From assembly GCF_013868155.1 (NCBI RefSeq), contig NZ_JACEOG010000001.1:744001-808000 (forward strand): a DNA stretch of 64,000 bases, read 5' to 3'. The position numbers and the translations under genes are program-made. Of this stretch, positions 30,000 through 38,765 are shown piece after piece; within the stretch, counting starts at the first letter, position 1; each line of letters starts with the position of its first letter. This DNA is from Aeromicrobium phoceense (GTDB lineage Bacteria; Actinomycetota; Actinomycetes; Propionibacteriales; Nocardioidaceae). Under the pieces are notes generated by a model that did not search any database, had not been told where the DNA came from, and was given only the letters and a program-made list of their open reading frames with translations.

Positions 30000-31163
30000 G
30001 TGACCCAGAGCACAGGACCCCTCGCCGGGGTGCGCGTCGTCGAGATCGTCGGGATCGGCCCGGGCCCGTTCGCGGCCATGCTGCTCGCCGATCTCGGTGC
30101 CGACGTCATCCGCATCGATCGACCGGGCGGCAACGCCCTGCAGGTCGCGCCGCCCGAGCGCGACGTCCTGGGCCGCAACCGGCCCAGCGTGGCCATCGAC
30201 CTCAAGCACGAGCATGGCGTCGCGACGGTCCTCGACCTCGTCGAGCGTGCCGACATCCTGATCGAGGGATTCCGTCCCGGCGTGATGGAGCGCCTCGGGC
30301 TCGGACCCGACGTCGCCCTCGCGCGCAACCCGCGCCTCGTCTACGGCCGGATGACCGGCTGGGGCCAGAGCGGTCCGCTAGCCGACGCCGCGGGGCACGA
30401 CATCAACTACATCGCGGTCGCCGGCGGGCTCGACCCGATCGGCCGTGCCGGCGGACCCCCGCAGGTCCCGCTGAACCTGCTGGGCGACTTCGCCGGAGGG
30501 TCAATGTACCTCGTCACGGGCGTGCTGGCCGCCCTCACCCACGCGCGCGGCACCGGGCAGGGCCAGGTCGTCGACGCGGCGATCACCGACGGCGTGGCGC
30601 ACCTGCTGTCGATGACCATCAGCATGCAGCAGTCGGGCGCGTGGTCGCCGCGCCGCGGCACGAACCTGCTCGACACCGGCGCACCGTTCTACGACGTCTA
30701 CGAGACCTCCGACGGGTATTGGATGAGCGTCGGCGGGCTCGAGCCGCAGTTCTGGTACGCCATGCAGGAGGTCTTCGCCTCCGTCGGCCTGGGCGACCTG
30801 CCCGACCGCAACGACCCGAAGAACTGGGCCGACCTGCGCGACACCCTGCGCACGTGGTTCCTCAGCCGCACCCAGGAGGAGTGGACCACCCTCTTCGCCG
30901 GCACCGACGCGTGCGTCGCACCCGTCATGCCGACGGAGGAGGCCTACGAGCACCCGCACAACGTCGCCCGCGGCACCTACGTCTCGGCGTTCGGCGTCAC
31001 CCAGCCCGCTCCCGCTCCGCGCTTCTCGGCGACGGAGACCGGGATCCACCGCGCCCCGGAACGCCCGGGCGCCAGCACCCGCGAGGCGTTGACCGCGTGG
31101 GGCATCGAGGACGTGGACGACCTCATCGAGAGCAAGGTCGCCGTCCAGGACGAGGAGAACTGA
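30000..31163 (+). CDS. CaiB/BaiF CoA-transferase family protein, alpha-methylacyl-CoA racemase type
   Basis: The 387-residue class III CoA-transferase-fold enzyme starts at a leaderless GTG. Motifs: GVRVVEIVGIGPGPFAAMLLADLGADVIRIDRPGG, AGHDINYIAVAGGLD (His and Asp region used for alpha-proton exchange in racemases), NLLGDFAGGSMYLVTGVLAAL and NLLDTGAPFYDVYETSDGYWMSVGGLEPQFW. The last string is characteristic of alpha-methylacyl-CoA racemase, which epimerises branched-chain acyl-CoA before beta-oxidation. The next gene, an acyl-CoA dehydrogenase, overlaps by 1 nt and fits that pathway. Confidence 0.88.
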   Translation: MTQSTGPLAGVRVVEIVGIGPGPFAAMLLADLGADVIRIDRPGGNALQVAPPERDVLGRNRPSVAIDLKHEHGVATVLDLVERADILIEGFRPGVMERLGLGPDVALARNPRLVYGRMTGWGQSGPLADAAGHDINYIAVAGGLDPIGRAGGPPQVPLNLLGDFAGGSMYLVTGVLAALTHARGTGQGQVVDAAITDGVAHLLSMTISMQQSGAWSPRRGTNLLDTGAPFYDVYETSDGYWMSVGGLEPQFWYAMQEVFASVGLGDLPDRNDPKNWADLRDTLRTWFLSRTQEEWTTLFAGTDACVAPVMPTEEAYEHPHNVARGTYVSAFGVTQPAPAPRFSATETGIHRAPERPGASTREALTAWGIEDVDDLIESKVAVQDEEN

Positions 31164-32305
31164 TGGAACGCACCCTGTTCGAGCCCGAGCACCAATCGTT
31201 CCGCGACACCGTGCGCGTCTTCCTCGAGAAGGAGGTCGTGCCCCACCACGACGAGTGGGAGCGCGAGGGCATCGTCCCGCGCGAGGTGTGGACGCGGGCC
31301 GGCGAGCTGGGCCTGCTCGGCTTCATGATGCCCGAGGAGTTCGGCGGCGGCGGCGTCTCGGACTTCCGCTACAACGCGGTGCTCCAGGAGGAGCTCACCC
31401 GCATCGGCGCCAGCGGTGTCGGCTTCGCGCTGCACACCGACCTGGTGTCGGGCTACCTGCTCAGCTACACGAACGACGAGCAGAAGCGACGCTGGTTCCC
31501 CAAGTTCGTCTCCGGCGAGATGATCACCGCGATCGCGATGACCGAGCCGGGCACCGGGTCCGACCTGCAGGGCATCAAGACCACGGCGGTCCGCGAGGGC
31601 GACCACTACGTCGTCAACGGCGCGAAGACCTTCATCACGAACGGCATCAACGCCGACTTCGTGATCGTCGCGTGCAAGACCGATCCCGACGCCGGCGCGA
31701 TGGGCGTCTCGCTGATCGTGCTCGAGCGCGGCATGGAGGGGTTCGAGCGCGGCCGCAACCTCGACAAGCTGGGGCTCAAGGCGCAGGACACCGCCGAGCT
31801 GTTCTTCGACGACGTCCGCGTACCGGTGGAGAACCTGCTCGGCGAGGAGGGCCGCGGCTTCGTCTACCTCATGGAGAAGCTGCCGCAGGAGCGCCTGACG
31901 ATCTCGGTGGTCGCCGCGGCCGCGTGCCGCGCCGCGATCGACATGACGCTGGAGTACGTGAAGTCGCGCCACGCGTTCGGCAAGCCGATCGGGTCGTTCC
32001 AGAACACGCGCTTCGTGCTGGCCGAGCTCGAGACCGAGCAGCGCATCGCGCAGGTGTTCGTCGACCGCAGCATCGAGGCCCTGAACGCGGGCTCCCTCTC
32101 GATCGACGACGCGGCCGCGGGCAAGTGGTGGACCACCGAGCTGCAGAAGAAGACCGTCGACGCGTGCCTGCAGCTGCACGGCGGCTACGGCTACATGAGC
32201 GAGTACCCGATCAGCCGGGCCTACCGGGACACCCGCATCCAGACGATCTACGGCGGCACCACCGAGATCATGAAGGAGATCGTCGGCCGGTCGCTGGGCA
32301 TCTGA
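31163..32305 (+). CDS. Acyl-CoA dehydrogenase
   Basis: The 380-residue FAD enzyme oxidises acyl-CoA to trans-2-enoyl-CoA. It shows the FAD motif ITAIAMTEPGTGSDLQGIKTTA, the signature GYGYMSEYPISRAYRDTRIQTIYGGTTEI and the catalytic base Glu368 in YGGTTEIM, the position used by short- and medium-chain enzymes. It is co-translated with the racemase-like gene (TGATG overlap), so a branched or methylated acyl-CoA is a reasonable substrate. The stop codon falls in a 14-bp tandem duplication (32292-32319). Confidence 0.94.
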   Translation: MERTLFEPEHQSFRDTVRVFLEKEVVPHHDEWEREGIVPREVWTRAGELGLLGFMMPEEFGGGGVSDFRYNAVLQEELTRIGASGVGFALHTDLVSGYLLSYTNDEQKRRWFPKFVSGEMITAIAMTEPGTGSDLQGIKTTAVREGDHYVVNGAKTFITNGINADFVIVACKTDPDAGAMGVSLIVLERGMEGFERGRNLDKLGLKAQDTAELFFDDVRVPVENLLGEEGRGFVYLMEKLPQERLTISVVAAAACRAAIDMTLEYVKSRHAFGKPIGSFQNTRFVLAELETEQRIAQVFVDRSIEALNAGSLSIDDAAAGKWWTTELQKKTVDACLQLHGGYGYMSEYPISRAYRDTRIQTIYGGTTEIMKEIVGRSLGI

Positions 32306-32319
32306 CGCTGGGCATCTGA
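32292..32319 (+). repeat. 14-bp tandem duplication covering a stop codon
   Basis: CGCTGGGCATCTGA occurs twice in a row. The first copy encodes the last residues and stop of the acyl-CoA dehydrogenase; the second is untranslated. It looks like a recent slippage duplication. Confidence 0.9.
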
Positions 32320-32345
32320 CCCTCGGGGTTTCGTACGATGCCCGC

Positions 32346-32711
32346 ATGGGGGTACGGAGCAGCTTCGCGATCCTCTCGACACGGGACCTCCCGCGACTCG
32401 AGTCGTTCTACCGTGACGCCTTCGGCGCCGAGCGCACCTACGCGTTCGAGGCCGGGGGCCGCGACGTGTACGTCGCCCTGAGCATCGGTGACTCCGCTCT
32501 CGGCCTCGGGCTCGACGAGGACCTGGCGGCCGAGCCCGTCGGCGCCGCGCTGTGGCTCTACGTGGACGACGTCGACGCGGCGTACCGGCGGGCGCTCGAG
32601 TTCGGCGCGACGAGCATCGCCGAGCCCGAGCTGATGCCGTGGGGCGAGCGGGTCGCGCAGGTGCGCGACCCCGGCGGCTTCGTGGTGCATCTGGGCGCCG
32701 CGGCGGACTGA
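32346..32711 (+). CDS. VOC family (glyoxalase/dioxygenase-fold) protein
   Basis: The 121-residue protein has the paired beta-alpha-beta-beta-beta VOC fold: FAILSTRDLPRLESFYRDAFGAERTYAF in the first half, and LWLYVDDVDAAYRRALEFGATSIAEPELMPWGERVAQVRDPGGFVVHL in the second. Family members bind a metal and act as lyases, dioxygenases or resistance proteins; the usual metal ligands are only partly obvious, so no activity is assigned. It starts leaderless (TACGAT 32334-32339, 6 nt, ATG). It is convergent with vapC. Confidence 0.85.
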   Translation: MGVRSSFAILSTRDLPRLESFYRDAFGAERTYAFEAGGRDVYVALSIGDSALGLGLDEDLAAEPVGAALWLYVDDVDAAYRRALEFGATSIAEPELMPWGERVAQVRDPGGFVVHLGAAAD

Positions 32712-32738
32712 TCCCTGCGGGAGCCGCCGAGCGCTCGG

Positions 32739-33128
32739 TCAGGTCAGCAGATCGACACGCTCGGACGCCTCGGCGAGCGCTCGGTCGAACGTGACCAGAC
32801 GGGCGCCCCGGCTGGTGGCGAGCCCGAGGAGGTAGGCATCGGTGACCTGTCGATGCCCGACGACATGATCCAGCGGCGTGTCGGCGTAGGACGTGGCGTC
32901 GGGCCAGAAGGCGCACCGGCCCGAGGCGTACAGCGCCGAGAGGACGGCCTGCGCGGTGGACGGGCTCTCGCCGAGGCGGACGAGGAAGCGCACCAGCGCG
33001 CCCTCGACGACGGGACAGAGCGCGAGCTCCACGCCGGACCCCGCCCAGGCGGCCGCGGCCCGGTGGTGCTCGTGCTCCGCGACGGTGAGCGCGATGAGGA
33101 CGTTCGCGTCGAGCAGGTGTGCCGTCAC
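32739..33128 (-). CDS. vapC: PIN-domain ribonuclease toxin VapC
   Basis: The 129-residue toxin has the four acidic metal-binding residues of the PIN fold: Asp7 (LLDANVLIAL), Glu42 (PVVEGAL), Asp97 (QVTDAYL) and Asp115 (TFDRAL). VapC toxins cut specific RNAs, often tRNA or rRNA. The start overlaps the antitoxin stop by 4 nt, giving coupled translation. All catalytic positions are intact, so the toxin should be active. Confidence 0.93.
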   Translation of the reverse strand: MTAHLLDANVLIALTVAEHEHHRAAAAWAGSGVELALCPVVEGALVRFLVRLGESPSTAQAVLSALYASGRCAFWPDATSYADTPLDHVVGHRQVTDAYLLGLATSRGARLVTFDRALAEASERVDLLT

Positions 33129-33355
33129 TCGTCGTCCAGGGCGTCGGCGACCTCGGCCGACGTGATGGTTCGCCCGATGGAGATCACCGGGAGACCGCTG
33201 ACGTGGTCGGTGCTGATCTCGACCGGCTCACCGAGGCAGGCCAGGCCGCGGGTCGTGAGCTCGGCGACGACCGCGGACAGCGACTGGTGGCGCGCTTCCG
33301 CGAGTTCCAGCGCACGGCGGTGCACCGCAGGAGGCAGGTCGACGGTGGTTCGCAT
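33125..33355 (-). CDS. vapB: Ribbon-helix-helix antitoxin VapB
   Basis: The 76-residue antitoxin has an N-terminal ribbon-helix-helix DNA-binding part (MRTTVDLPPAVHRRALELAEARHQSLSAVVAELTTRGL) and an acidic C-terminal tail (SAEVADALDDE) that would bind VapC. ATG 33355 is 7 nt after TATGAT (33363-33368), so the message is leaderless. It represses its own operon through the perfect palindrome just upstream. A much longer open frame runs upstream, antisense to the esterase, and is not real. Confidence 0.92.
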   Translation of the reverse strand: MRTTVDLPPAVHRRALELAEARHQSLSAVVAELTTRGLACLGEPVEISTDHVSGLPVISIGRTITSAEVADALDDE

Positions 33356-33362
33356 GGACAGC

Positions 33363-33390
33363 ATCATAGGTGCATCACCCGTGATGCACC
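33363..33390 (-). promoter_or_regulatory. vapBC promoter and palindromic operator
   Basis: The -10 TATGAT (33363-33368) directly abuts a perfect 22-bp palindrome (33369-33390) with 10-bp arms GGTGCATCAC and GTGATGCACC around a 2-bp centre. A VapB-VapC complex bound there would block the promoter. Confidence 0.85.
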
Positions 33391-33436
33391 AGCGAGATGC
33401 GCCCCGCTGGGGACTGATCCGCCCTAGGCTCGGCGC

Positions 33437-34426
33437 GTGCGCTTCCTTCGAGTCCTCGGTCGGTGGATGGGTCGTGCGGCATTCGGCCTGGCCGCCCTCC
33501 TCGGCGCGGTCCTGGTGTGGGCGAGGGTCAGCCCGCGGCCCGGGGTCGCACTGATCAACTGGCTCTTCTCGCTGACCGACACGGGCGAGGTCAAGGGCAT
33601 GGAGGCCACCGGCGTCGTCGGACGCACCGGTCTGGCCTACGGCGATGGCCCCGACGAGGTCCTCGACGTCTGGTCGCCGGAGGGAGCCGCCGGGCCGTTG
33701 CCGGTCGTCGTGTGGGCGCACGGAGGGGCCTGGATCGGCGGCGGCCGGTCCCAGCCCGCGCCGTACCTGCGCCTGCTGGCCCAGCACGGCTACGTAGGGA
33801 TCGGCATCGACTACTCGCTCGCTCCGGACCATCCGTACCCGCTGCCGGTGCGCCAGCTGGGGGCGGCGCTGACCTGGATCCGCGAGCATGCGGACGAGCT
33901 GGGCGTCGATCCCGAGCGCGTCGTGCTGGCCGGGGACTCCGCCGGGGCGCACATCGCGGCTCAGTACGCGGCTCTCGTCACCAGCGCGGACTACGCGGAC
34001 CTGCTCGGCATCGAGCCGCCCCTCGAGGCGGACCATCTGGTGGGCACGATGCTGCACTGCGGTCCGTACGACCCGCCGACGGCGATGCACTCGACCGGCT
34101 TCGGCGGCTGGTTCGTGCGCACGGTGGGCTGGGCGTATCTCGGCACGAAGGACTTCACCGACCCGCGGGTGCGCGAGTCGTCCGTCGTCGACCACGCCAC
34201 CGCCGCGTACCCGCCCACCCTGCTCAGCGGAGGCGACGAGGACCCGCTCACGGCGCAGGGTCGCGTCTTCGCGGCACGCCTCGCCGAGCTCGGGGTGGAG
34301 CACGAGACGCACTTCCATCCCGGCCTGAACCACGAGTTCCAGTTCGACCTCACGAGACCCGAGGCGCGGCGGGTCCTGACCGCGTCGGTCGACTTCCTCG
34401 CCCGCGTGACAGCACGGCACTCCTGA
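33437..34426 (+). CDS. Alpha/beta-hydrolase, esterase/lipase (HSL-like), membrane-anchored
   Basis: The 329-residue esterase has an N-terminal hydrophobic segment (~11-30) that should hold it to the membrane. The catalytic domain has the oxyanion motif VWAHGGAWIGG, nucleophile GDSAGAH, acid in SGGDEDPLT and His in GLNHEFQF, all in the order of hormone-sensitive-lipase/carboxylesterase enzymes. The GTG at 33437 is 6 nt after TAGGCT (33425-33430), so it is leaderless. The substrate is unknown. Confidence 0.9.
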   Translation: MRFLRVLGRWMGRAAFGLAALLGAVLVWARVSPRPGVALINWLFSLTDTGEVKGMEATGVVGRTGLAYGDGPDEVLDVWSPEGAAGPLPVVVWAHGGAWIGGGRSQPAPYLRLLAQHGYVGIGIDYSLAPDHPYPLPVRQLGAALTWIREHADELGVDPERVVLAGDSAGAHIAAQYAALVTSADYADLLGIEPPLEADHLVGTMLHCGPYDPPTAMHSTGFGGWFVRTVGWAYLGTKDFTDPRVRESSVVDHATAAYPPTLLSGGDEDPLTAQGRVFAARLAELGVEHETHFHPGLNHEFQFDLTRPEARRVLTASVDFLARVTARHS

Positions 34427-34516
34427 GACTCCTGGTGCGAGTCGCGTCATGGACCCGCTCCTGCCCGGTCTCATGGGGGACGGCGCACCTCGCGCCTGTC
34501 GGAGAAGGTGATCCGG

Positions 34517-35080
34517 ATGCAGACCTGGTGGCACACCGCGACCCCCGACGTCCTCGTGGCGCCCGACGGCGACCTCGGGCCCCGATCGGTGCGCACGTCC
34601 CGGTTCGTCGACCGTGAGCGGGTGCAGCCGGGGGAGGGCGGACGGCGCCTGTGGGCCCGCCTCGCCGACGTGCTGGCCACCGTCGCCGACGTGCATCCGC
34701 TGAGCCTCTACGAGACGTCGGCCGACGACATCACGCTGATGCACGGCGCGACGATGCACTGGTACGCCACGGCCGGATCCGAGACGCTCGTCGAGACCGT
34801 CGACGCGCTCGGCTGGCGCCGGTTCGCGTTCGTCCCGCCGGCCCGCGCGGCCGCCACCCTGATCGGCTCGTTCGCGACCGGCAGCCCCGGCACCACCGGC
34901 CGGTGGCTGGCCTGCACGCTCGCCGACCGCCGCGGGAGCGTGGTGCTCTCCGACGGCATCGACCTCGTGCTGGGCGACCTGCCGCCCGGCTCCGGCCCGA
35001 TCCGCGAGCCGATGAGCCTCGCCACCGAGGACATCAGCATGCTGCTGCTCGCCCGTCTGCGCGTCCCCGCTCTCACGTGA
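34517..35080 (+). CDS. Hypothetical protein
   Basis: The 187-residue product is not recognised. ATG 34517 is chosen because GGAGAAGG lies 8 nt upstream. It looks like a soluble alpha/beta protein with Trp-rich starts (MQTWWHTATPDVLV), a run ITLMHGATMHWYATAGSETLVETVDALGWRRFAFVPPARAAATLIGSF and a late SLATEDISMLLLARLRVP. No signal peptide, helix-turn-helix or cofactor motif is visible. It lies between the esterase and the flippase genes, all on the plus strand. Confidence 0.7.
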   Translation: MQTWWHTATPDVLVAPDGDLGPRSVRTSRFVDRERVQPGEGGRRLWARLADVLATVADVHPLSLYETSADDITLMHGATMHWYATAGSETLVETVDALGWRRFAFVPPARAAATLIGSFATGSPGTTGRWLACTLADRRGSVVLSDGIDLVLGDLPPGSGPIREPMSLATEDISMLLLARLRVPALT

Positions 35081-35129
35081 GGAACACCGGCCCCTAGGGT
35101 TCTACGGACGGACCCGGAAGGACCGGTGG

Positions 35130-36317
35130 ATGAAGAAGTCGCTGCTGCTGCTGTCGGGGTACGCCGGCAAGTCCGCCACCACCCTCCTGATCCTGTGGGG
35201 GTTCGCGCGGCTGAGCGGCGCCGAGGGCGCGGGCCAGTTCGCCTACGCGATGGCAGTCTCGTTCCCCGTGTTCATCCTGGCCGAGCTCGGCCTGCGCAAC
35301 GTCCTGCAGACCCTCCACGACACCCCGCCCTTCCGCGCCTACCTGTGGCTGCGGGCCGGCGGCGTCGCGCTCGCCGTCGCGTCGATCGGTCTGACGGCCG
35401 TGTGGGCCGACGCGTTCCCGCCAGCCGCCGTGCTGGTGCCGCTGCTGGGGATGCGGGCAGCCGACTCGCTGCTGGACATCTGCTACGGCTGCCTCCAGGC
35501 CGACGGACGGATCGGGGCGGTCGCGGGATGGATGTGGACCAACACGCTGCTCACCGTGGTGGCCGTGGCCGTCCCGATCGCTTACAACCTGGCGGCCGAG
35601 GCGTCCATCTGGGGCTCGTTCGGCGCCTCGCTCGTCGTCCTCGTGCCGGTGGCGGTGTGGTGCCTGCGGACGATCGACCCCACCCCCTGGCGCCCGAACC
35701 GTCGCGACACCCGGCGCGTCCTCGGCGCCGGCGCGAATCTCGGGGTGTCGCAGGGAGTCTCGTCGGCGATGACCTACCTGCCGACGGTCTACCTCGCGGC
35801 CTCGGCGTCCACCGCCGTCGTCGGCGTCTTCGCGGTGACGCAGTACGTCGTCACCTTCGGCAACCTGTTCCTCAGCTCGATCCAGCAGACCCAGCTGCGC
35901 AGCCTGCGCTCGGGGCTGGCGTCCGGGGGTCGTGAGCGCCTGAAATCGCTCAGCCTCGCGGTCGGTGCGCGACAGGTGGGCGTGGGCCTGGGCATCGCCG
36001 TGCTCGCGCTGGTGGCGTTCCCGCCTCTGCTGCCGCTGGTGTTCGGCGACGAGTTCACGGTCTCGCGATGGGAGTTCCTGCCCATCGCGCTCGCGGTAGT
36101 GGCGCTCAGCGGCGACTACGCGACGTCGGCACCGCAGCTGGTGCTGAACCGGTACCGGACCCGGGTCGGCGTCGCCGTCGCCGGCTTGGCGGCCGCGCTC
36201 GTGGTGGCGGGGCTGACCTACGAGGACGCGACGCTGACGACCGCCGGATACGTCGTACTGGCGGGCATCGCGGCCCGGGCCGCTACCGGTCTCGCGATGG
36301 TGCGCAAGCTGCTCTGA
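35130..36317 (+). CDS. Polysaccharide flippase (Wzx / MOP superfamily)
   Basis: The 395-residue membrane protein has about twelve helices and the weak but typical Wzx pattern (LLLLSGYAGKSATTLLILWGFARLSGAEGAGQFAYAMAV at the start and SSAMTYLPTVYLAASASTAVVGVFAVTQYVVTFGNLFLSS mid-protein). It would flip lipid-linked oligosaccharide across the membrane for assembly of a surface polysaccharide. The ribosome site GGAAGGA precedes ATG 35130; a TAGGGT about 30 nt upstream may be the -10. It is convergent with the glycosyltransferase operon, leaving only 4 nt between stops. Confidence 0.85.
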   Translation: MKKSLLLLSGYAGKSATTLLILWGFARLSGAEGAGQFAYAMAVSFPVFILAELGLRNVLQTLHDTPPFRAYLWLRAGGVALAVASIGLTAVWADAFPPAAVLVPLLGMRAADSLLDICYGCLQADGRIGAVAGWMWTNTLLTVVAVAVPIAYNLAAEASIWGSFGASLVVLVPVAVWCLRTIDPTPWRPNRRDTRRVLGAGANLGVSQGVSSAMTYLPTVYLAASASTAVVGVFAVTQYVVTFGNLFLSSIQQTQLRSLRSGLASGGRERLKSLSLAVGARQVGVGLGIAVLALVAFPPLLPLVFGDEFTVSRWEFLPIALAVVALSGDYATSAPQLVLNRYRTRVGVAVAGLAAALVVAGLTYEDATLTTAGYVVLAGIAARAATGLAMVRKLL

Positions 36318-36321
36318 GCGG

Positions 36322-37398
36322 TCAGGACCAGAGCGCACGGTACTCGTCGGCCATCCGGGCGCGTCCGTACCGGTCCTCCGCCCGTCGCCGGGCCCGTCGC
36401 CCGAGGTCCGTGCGCCGCCCGGGCGACTCCAGAAGCGTGCGCAACGCGGCCGCGAGGTCGGCGATGAAGTCGTCCCGGTCGCGCATCGGCACCACGACCC
36501 CGGCGTCGCCGAGGGCGTCGACGCCCGCCGTGGAGCTGGCCACGATCGGCGCGCCGCAGGCCATCGCCTCCAGCAGCACGAGGGGAAGGCCCTCCCACCG
36601 TGAGGGAACGGCGACGACGTCGGCCTCCTGCAGGTGGCGCACCGGGTCGTCGGCGCCGACGAACTCGACGCGCTCCTCGATGCCGAGCTCGCGGCTGAGG
36701 GCCCGCAGCGAGTCGAGCTGCTCCGCCTCACCCGGTCCCACGAGCCGGACGGAGGGATCGAGGTCGTCGAGCGTCGCCATCGCGCGCAGCAGCAGGTCCT
36801 GGCCCTTCTGGCGGGCGAGCCGGCCCACGCACACGACCGTGCGGCCGTCGGCAGGGCGCGGGACGGCGGGCGGGCGGAATCGGTCGACGTCGACCGAGTT
36901 CTCGATGACGCGCAGCTCCGGTCGCGGTCCGAGCACGCGGCGGCCCTCGGCGAGCTCGTCGTTGCCCACGACGACCGTCACGTCCGAGCGGCGGGCGAGC
37001 AGGCGCTCGACGAGGCGGTAGGCGCTCGCGAGCCGGCCGCCGACGAGCCACGACCAGCCGTGCGGGACGAACACGAGGCGCGTGCCCCGCGGCCGCGCGG
37101 CACGGGCGAGGGCCCCGGTCTTGCTCGAGTGAGCGAACACGACGCCCGCGTCCTTCATGACGTCCCGGGTTCGGCGCAGCGCGGTCACGTCGGACGGGCC
37201 GGGCTGGCGTTGCAGGTCCAGGTGGACCCAGGCGGCACCCAGCGCCTGTGCCCGCTCGGCGAGGTACCCGTCCGCGGGGCAGCCCACCACCACGCGCCGG
37301 CCGTCGGCCACGGCGATCTCGACCAGCTGGAGGACGACCTCCGCGACGCCGCCGGTGGTGGGCTGGGCGAGGTGGACGATCGCGCCGTCAGTCGCCAT
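36322..37398 (-). CDS. Glycosyltransferase family 4
   Basis: The 358-residue retaining glycosyltransferase has the GT-B fold: N-terminal donor-free domain (HLAQPTTGGVAEVVLQLVEIA), VFVPHGWSWLVGGR, VIENSVDVDRFRPP, and the nucleotide-sugar domain VCVGRLARQKGQDLLLRAM with the EX7E motif in PSRWEGLPLVLLEAMACGAPIV. It would add a sugar to a lipid-linked polysaccharide precursor. Its start overlaps the 3' end of the O-antigen-ligase-like gene by 11 nt, so it is the last gene of a four-gene operon. Confidence 0.93.
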   Translation of the reverse strand: MATDGAIVHLAQPTTGGVAEVVLQLVEIAVADGRRVVVGCPADGYLAERAQALGAAWVHLDLQRQPGPSDVTALRRTRDVMKDAGVVFAHSSKTGALARAARPRGTRLVFVPHGWSWLVGGRLASAYRLVERLLARRSDVTVVVGNDELAEGRRVLGPRPELRVIENSVDVDRFRPPAVPRPADGRTVVCVGRLARQKGQDLLLRAMATLDDLDPSVRLVGPGEAEQLDSLRALSRELGIEERVEFVGADDPVRHLQEADVVAVPSRWEGLPLVLLEAMACGAPIVASSTAGVDALGDAGVVVPMRDRDDFIADLAAALRTLLESPGRRTDLGRRARRRAEDRYGRARMADEYRALWS

Positions 37399-38758
37399 CG
37401 GCCGAAGCCTTCGCGGGGACGGTGACGGCCGCGGCGACGGCGAAGGCGAAGAACGCCCACACGTAGCGCAGGTTCTGCAGGTTCAGCGTCAGCATCATCA
37501 CGACGATCACGATGACGCCCAGGAGCAGGGCCGCCCGCTGCATCCGGGTGAGGTGGTCAGCGCGGCGGACGAGGCTGACGCACGTGAGGATGATCGTGAC
37601 CAGCGCCAGCAGCCCGAGGAGGCCGCCCTCGGCGGCGAAGCTCAGGAACGTGTTGTGGACGACCTGGCCCTCGGTCCAGTTCCGGAAGGGCGTCAGTCCC
37701 GCCGAGTACTCGGGGTACTGGCCGATGCCCACGCCGATCAGCGGGTGATCCGTCCAGAGCTCCCAGCCGCGGCTCCACAGCCGCCAGCGCGGGTCGGTGT
37801 CGGCGTTCCCCGCGGAGCTCAGCAGGCGGTCCATGCCCGGCAGCAGCGATCGGGTGAGGATGTCCGGCACGAGCAGCAGCACGGCGAGCGCTGCCACACC
37901 ACCCGCCATCAGCAGCGTCCCGATGCGGCTGGAGATCAGGGCCACGACCGCGAGGGCCAGCAGCACCGCGGCGGCGGCGAGCGCCCCCCGTGAGCCGGTG
38001 GCGAGCACGCCGCCGAGCAGCACCAGGAGCACGACCGGCCACGCGGTGAGGCGGTCGCGGGAGACGACGAAGAACGCCAGGGCCATCGACGTCAGCAGGT
38101 ACCCGGCGTACAGGTTCGGGTCCTGGAACCAGCCCAGCGAGCGGGTCCCGTCGGAGGGAGCCAGGCCCACCAGGGACGCGGCTGCCTGGAGCGTCGCACA
38201 CCAGACCCACAGCCGCGCGACCCGCAGGAGGCGCCGCTCGGACAGGGCCATGAACGCCACGAGCAGCGTCAGGAACCAGACGAGGACGACAACCAGCTTC
38301 ATCGTGTCCAGTGCCGCGCCGCGGGGGTCGAACACCGGCAGGGTCAGGGCCGCCATCAGCGCGGAGAGCGTCATGACGAAGAGCAGGATCACCGAGAGTG
38401 CGGTGAACCGATGGACCACCGCGCGCTGGGCCGCGGCCAGGGAGCCGCGGACACCGCGGGTCCAGGTCAGCACCACCAGCACCGGCATCAGGAAGTCGGC
38501 GACCGAGACGTTGAGCAGGAAGCCGATCGGCGGGAAGAACATGAACGGCATCGTGAGGATGACCAGCTCGAGCGTCGTCAACCGCAGCAGCCGCACCGTG
38601 AACAGGCTGGCGAGGGCGGCCGCCAGGGCCAGTCCGAGCTGGGGGCGGGCCGCCACCAGCAGGCCCGCGCCGATCGCACCGGCGCCGCTTAGGACCAGGA
38701 GGGCGGTGGGGGTGCCGCCGGTCCGGGCGGGGCGGCTGCGTGGGGCTGTGGACATCAT
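37388..38758 (-). CDS. O-antigen ligase / Wzy-type polymerase family protein
   Basis: The 456-residue membrane protein has about twelve helices and a large outside loop near residues 330-385 with the Wzy_C-type string GWELWTDHPLIGVGIGQYPEYSAGLTPFRNWTEGQVVHNTFLSFAAEGGLLGLL. The HNTFL segment and Arg-rich loop are typical of O-antigen ligases and polymerases, which join or polymerise polysaccharide repeat units on the outer face of the membrane. In a Gram-positive it more likely polymerises an exopolysaccharide or teichuronic-type polymer. ATG 38758 (or 38755) follows the LicD stop by 7 nt. Confidence 0.87.
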   Translation of the reverse strand: MMSTAPRSRPARTGGTPTALLVLSGAGAIGAGLLVAARPQLGLALAAALASLFTVRLLRLTTLELVILTMPFMFFPPIGFLLNVSVADFLMPVLVVLTWTRGVRGSLAAAQRAVVHRFTALSVILLFVMTLSALMAALTLPVFDPRGAALDTMKLVVVLVWFLTLLVAFMALSERRLLRVARLWVWCATLQAAASLVGLAPSDGTRSLGWFQDPNLYAGYLLTSMALAFFVVSRDRLTAWPVVLLVLLGGVLATGSRGALAAAAVLLALAVVALISSRIGTLLMAGGVAALAVLLLVPDILTRSLLPGMDRLLSSAGNADTDPRWRLWSRGWELWTDHPLIGVGIGQYPEYSAGLTPFRNWTEGQVVHNTFLSFAAEGGLLGLLALVTIILTCVSLVRRADHLTRMQRAALLLGVIVIVVMMLTLNLQNLRYVWAFFAFAVAAAVTVPAKASADGD

Positions 38759-38765
38759 CGTGCGA

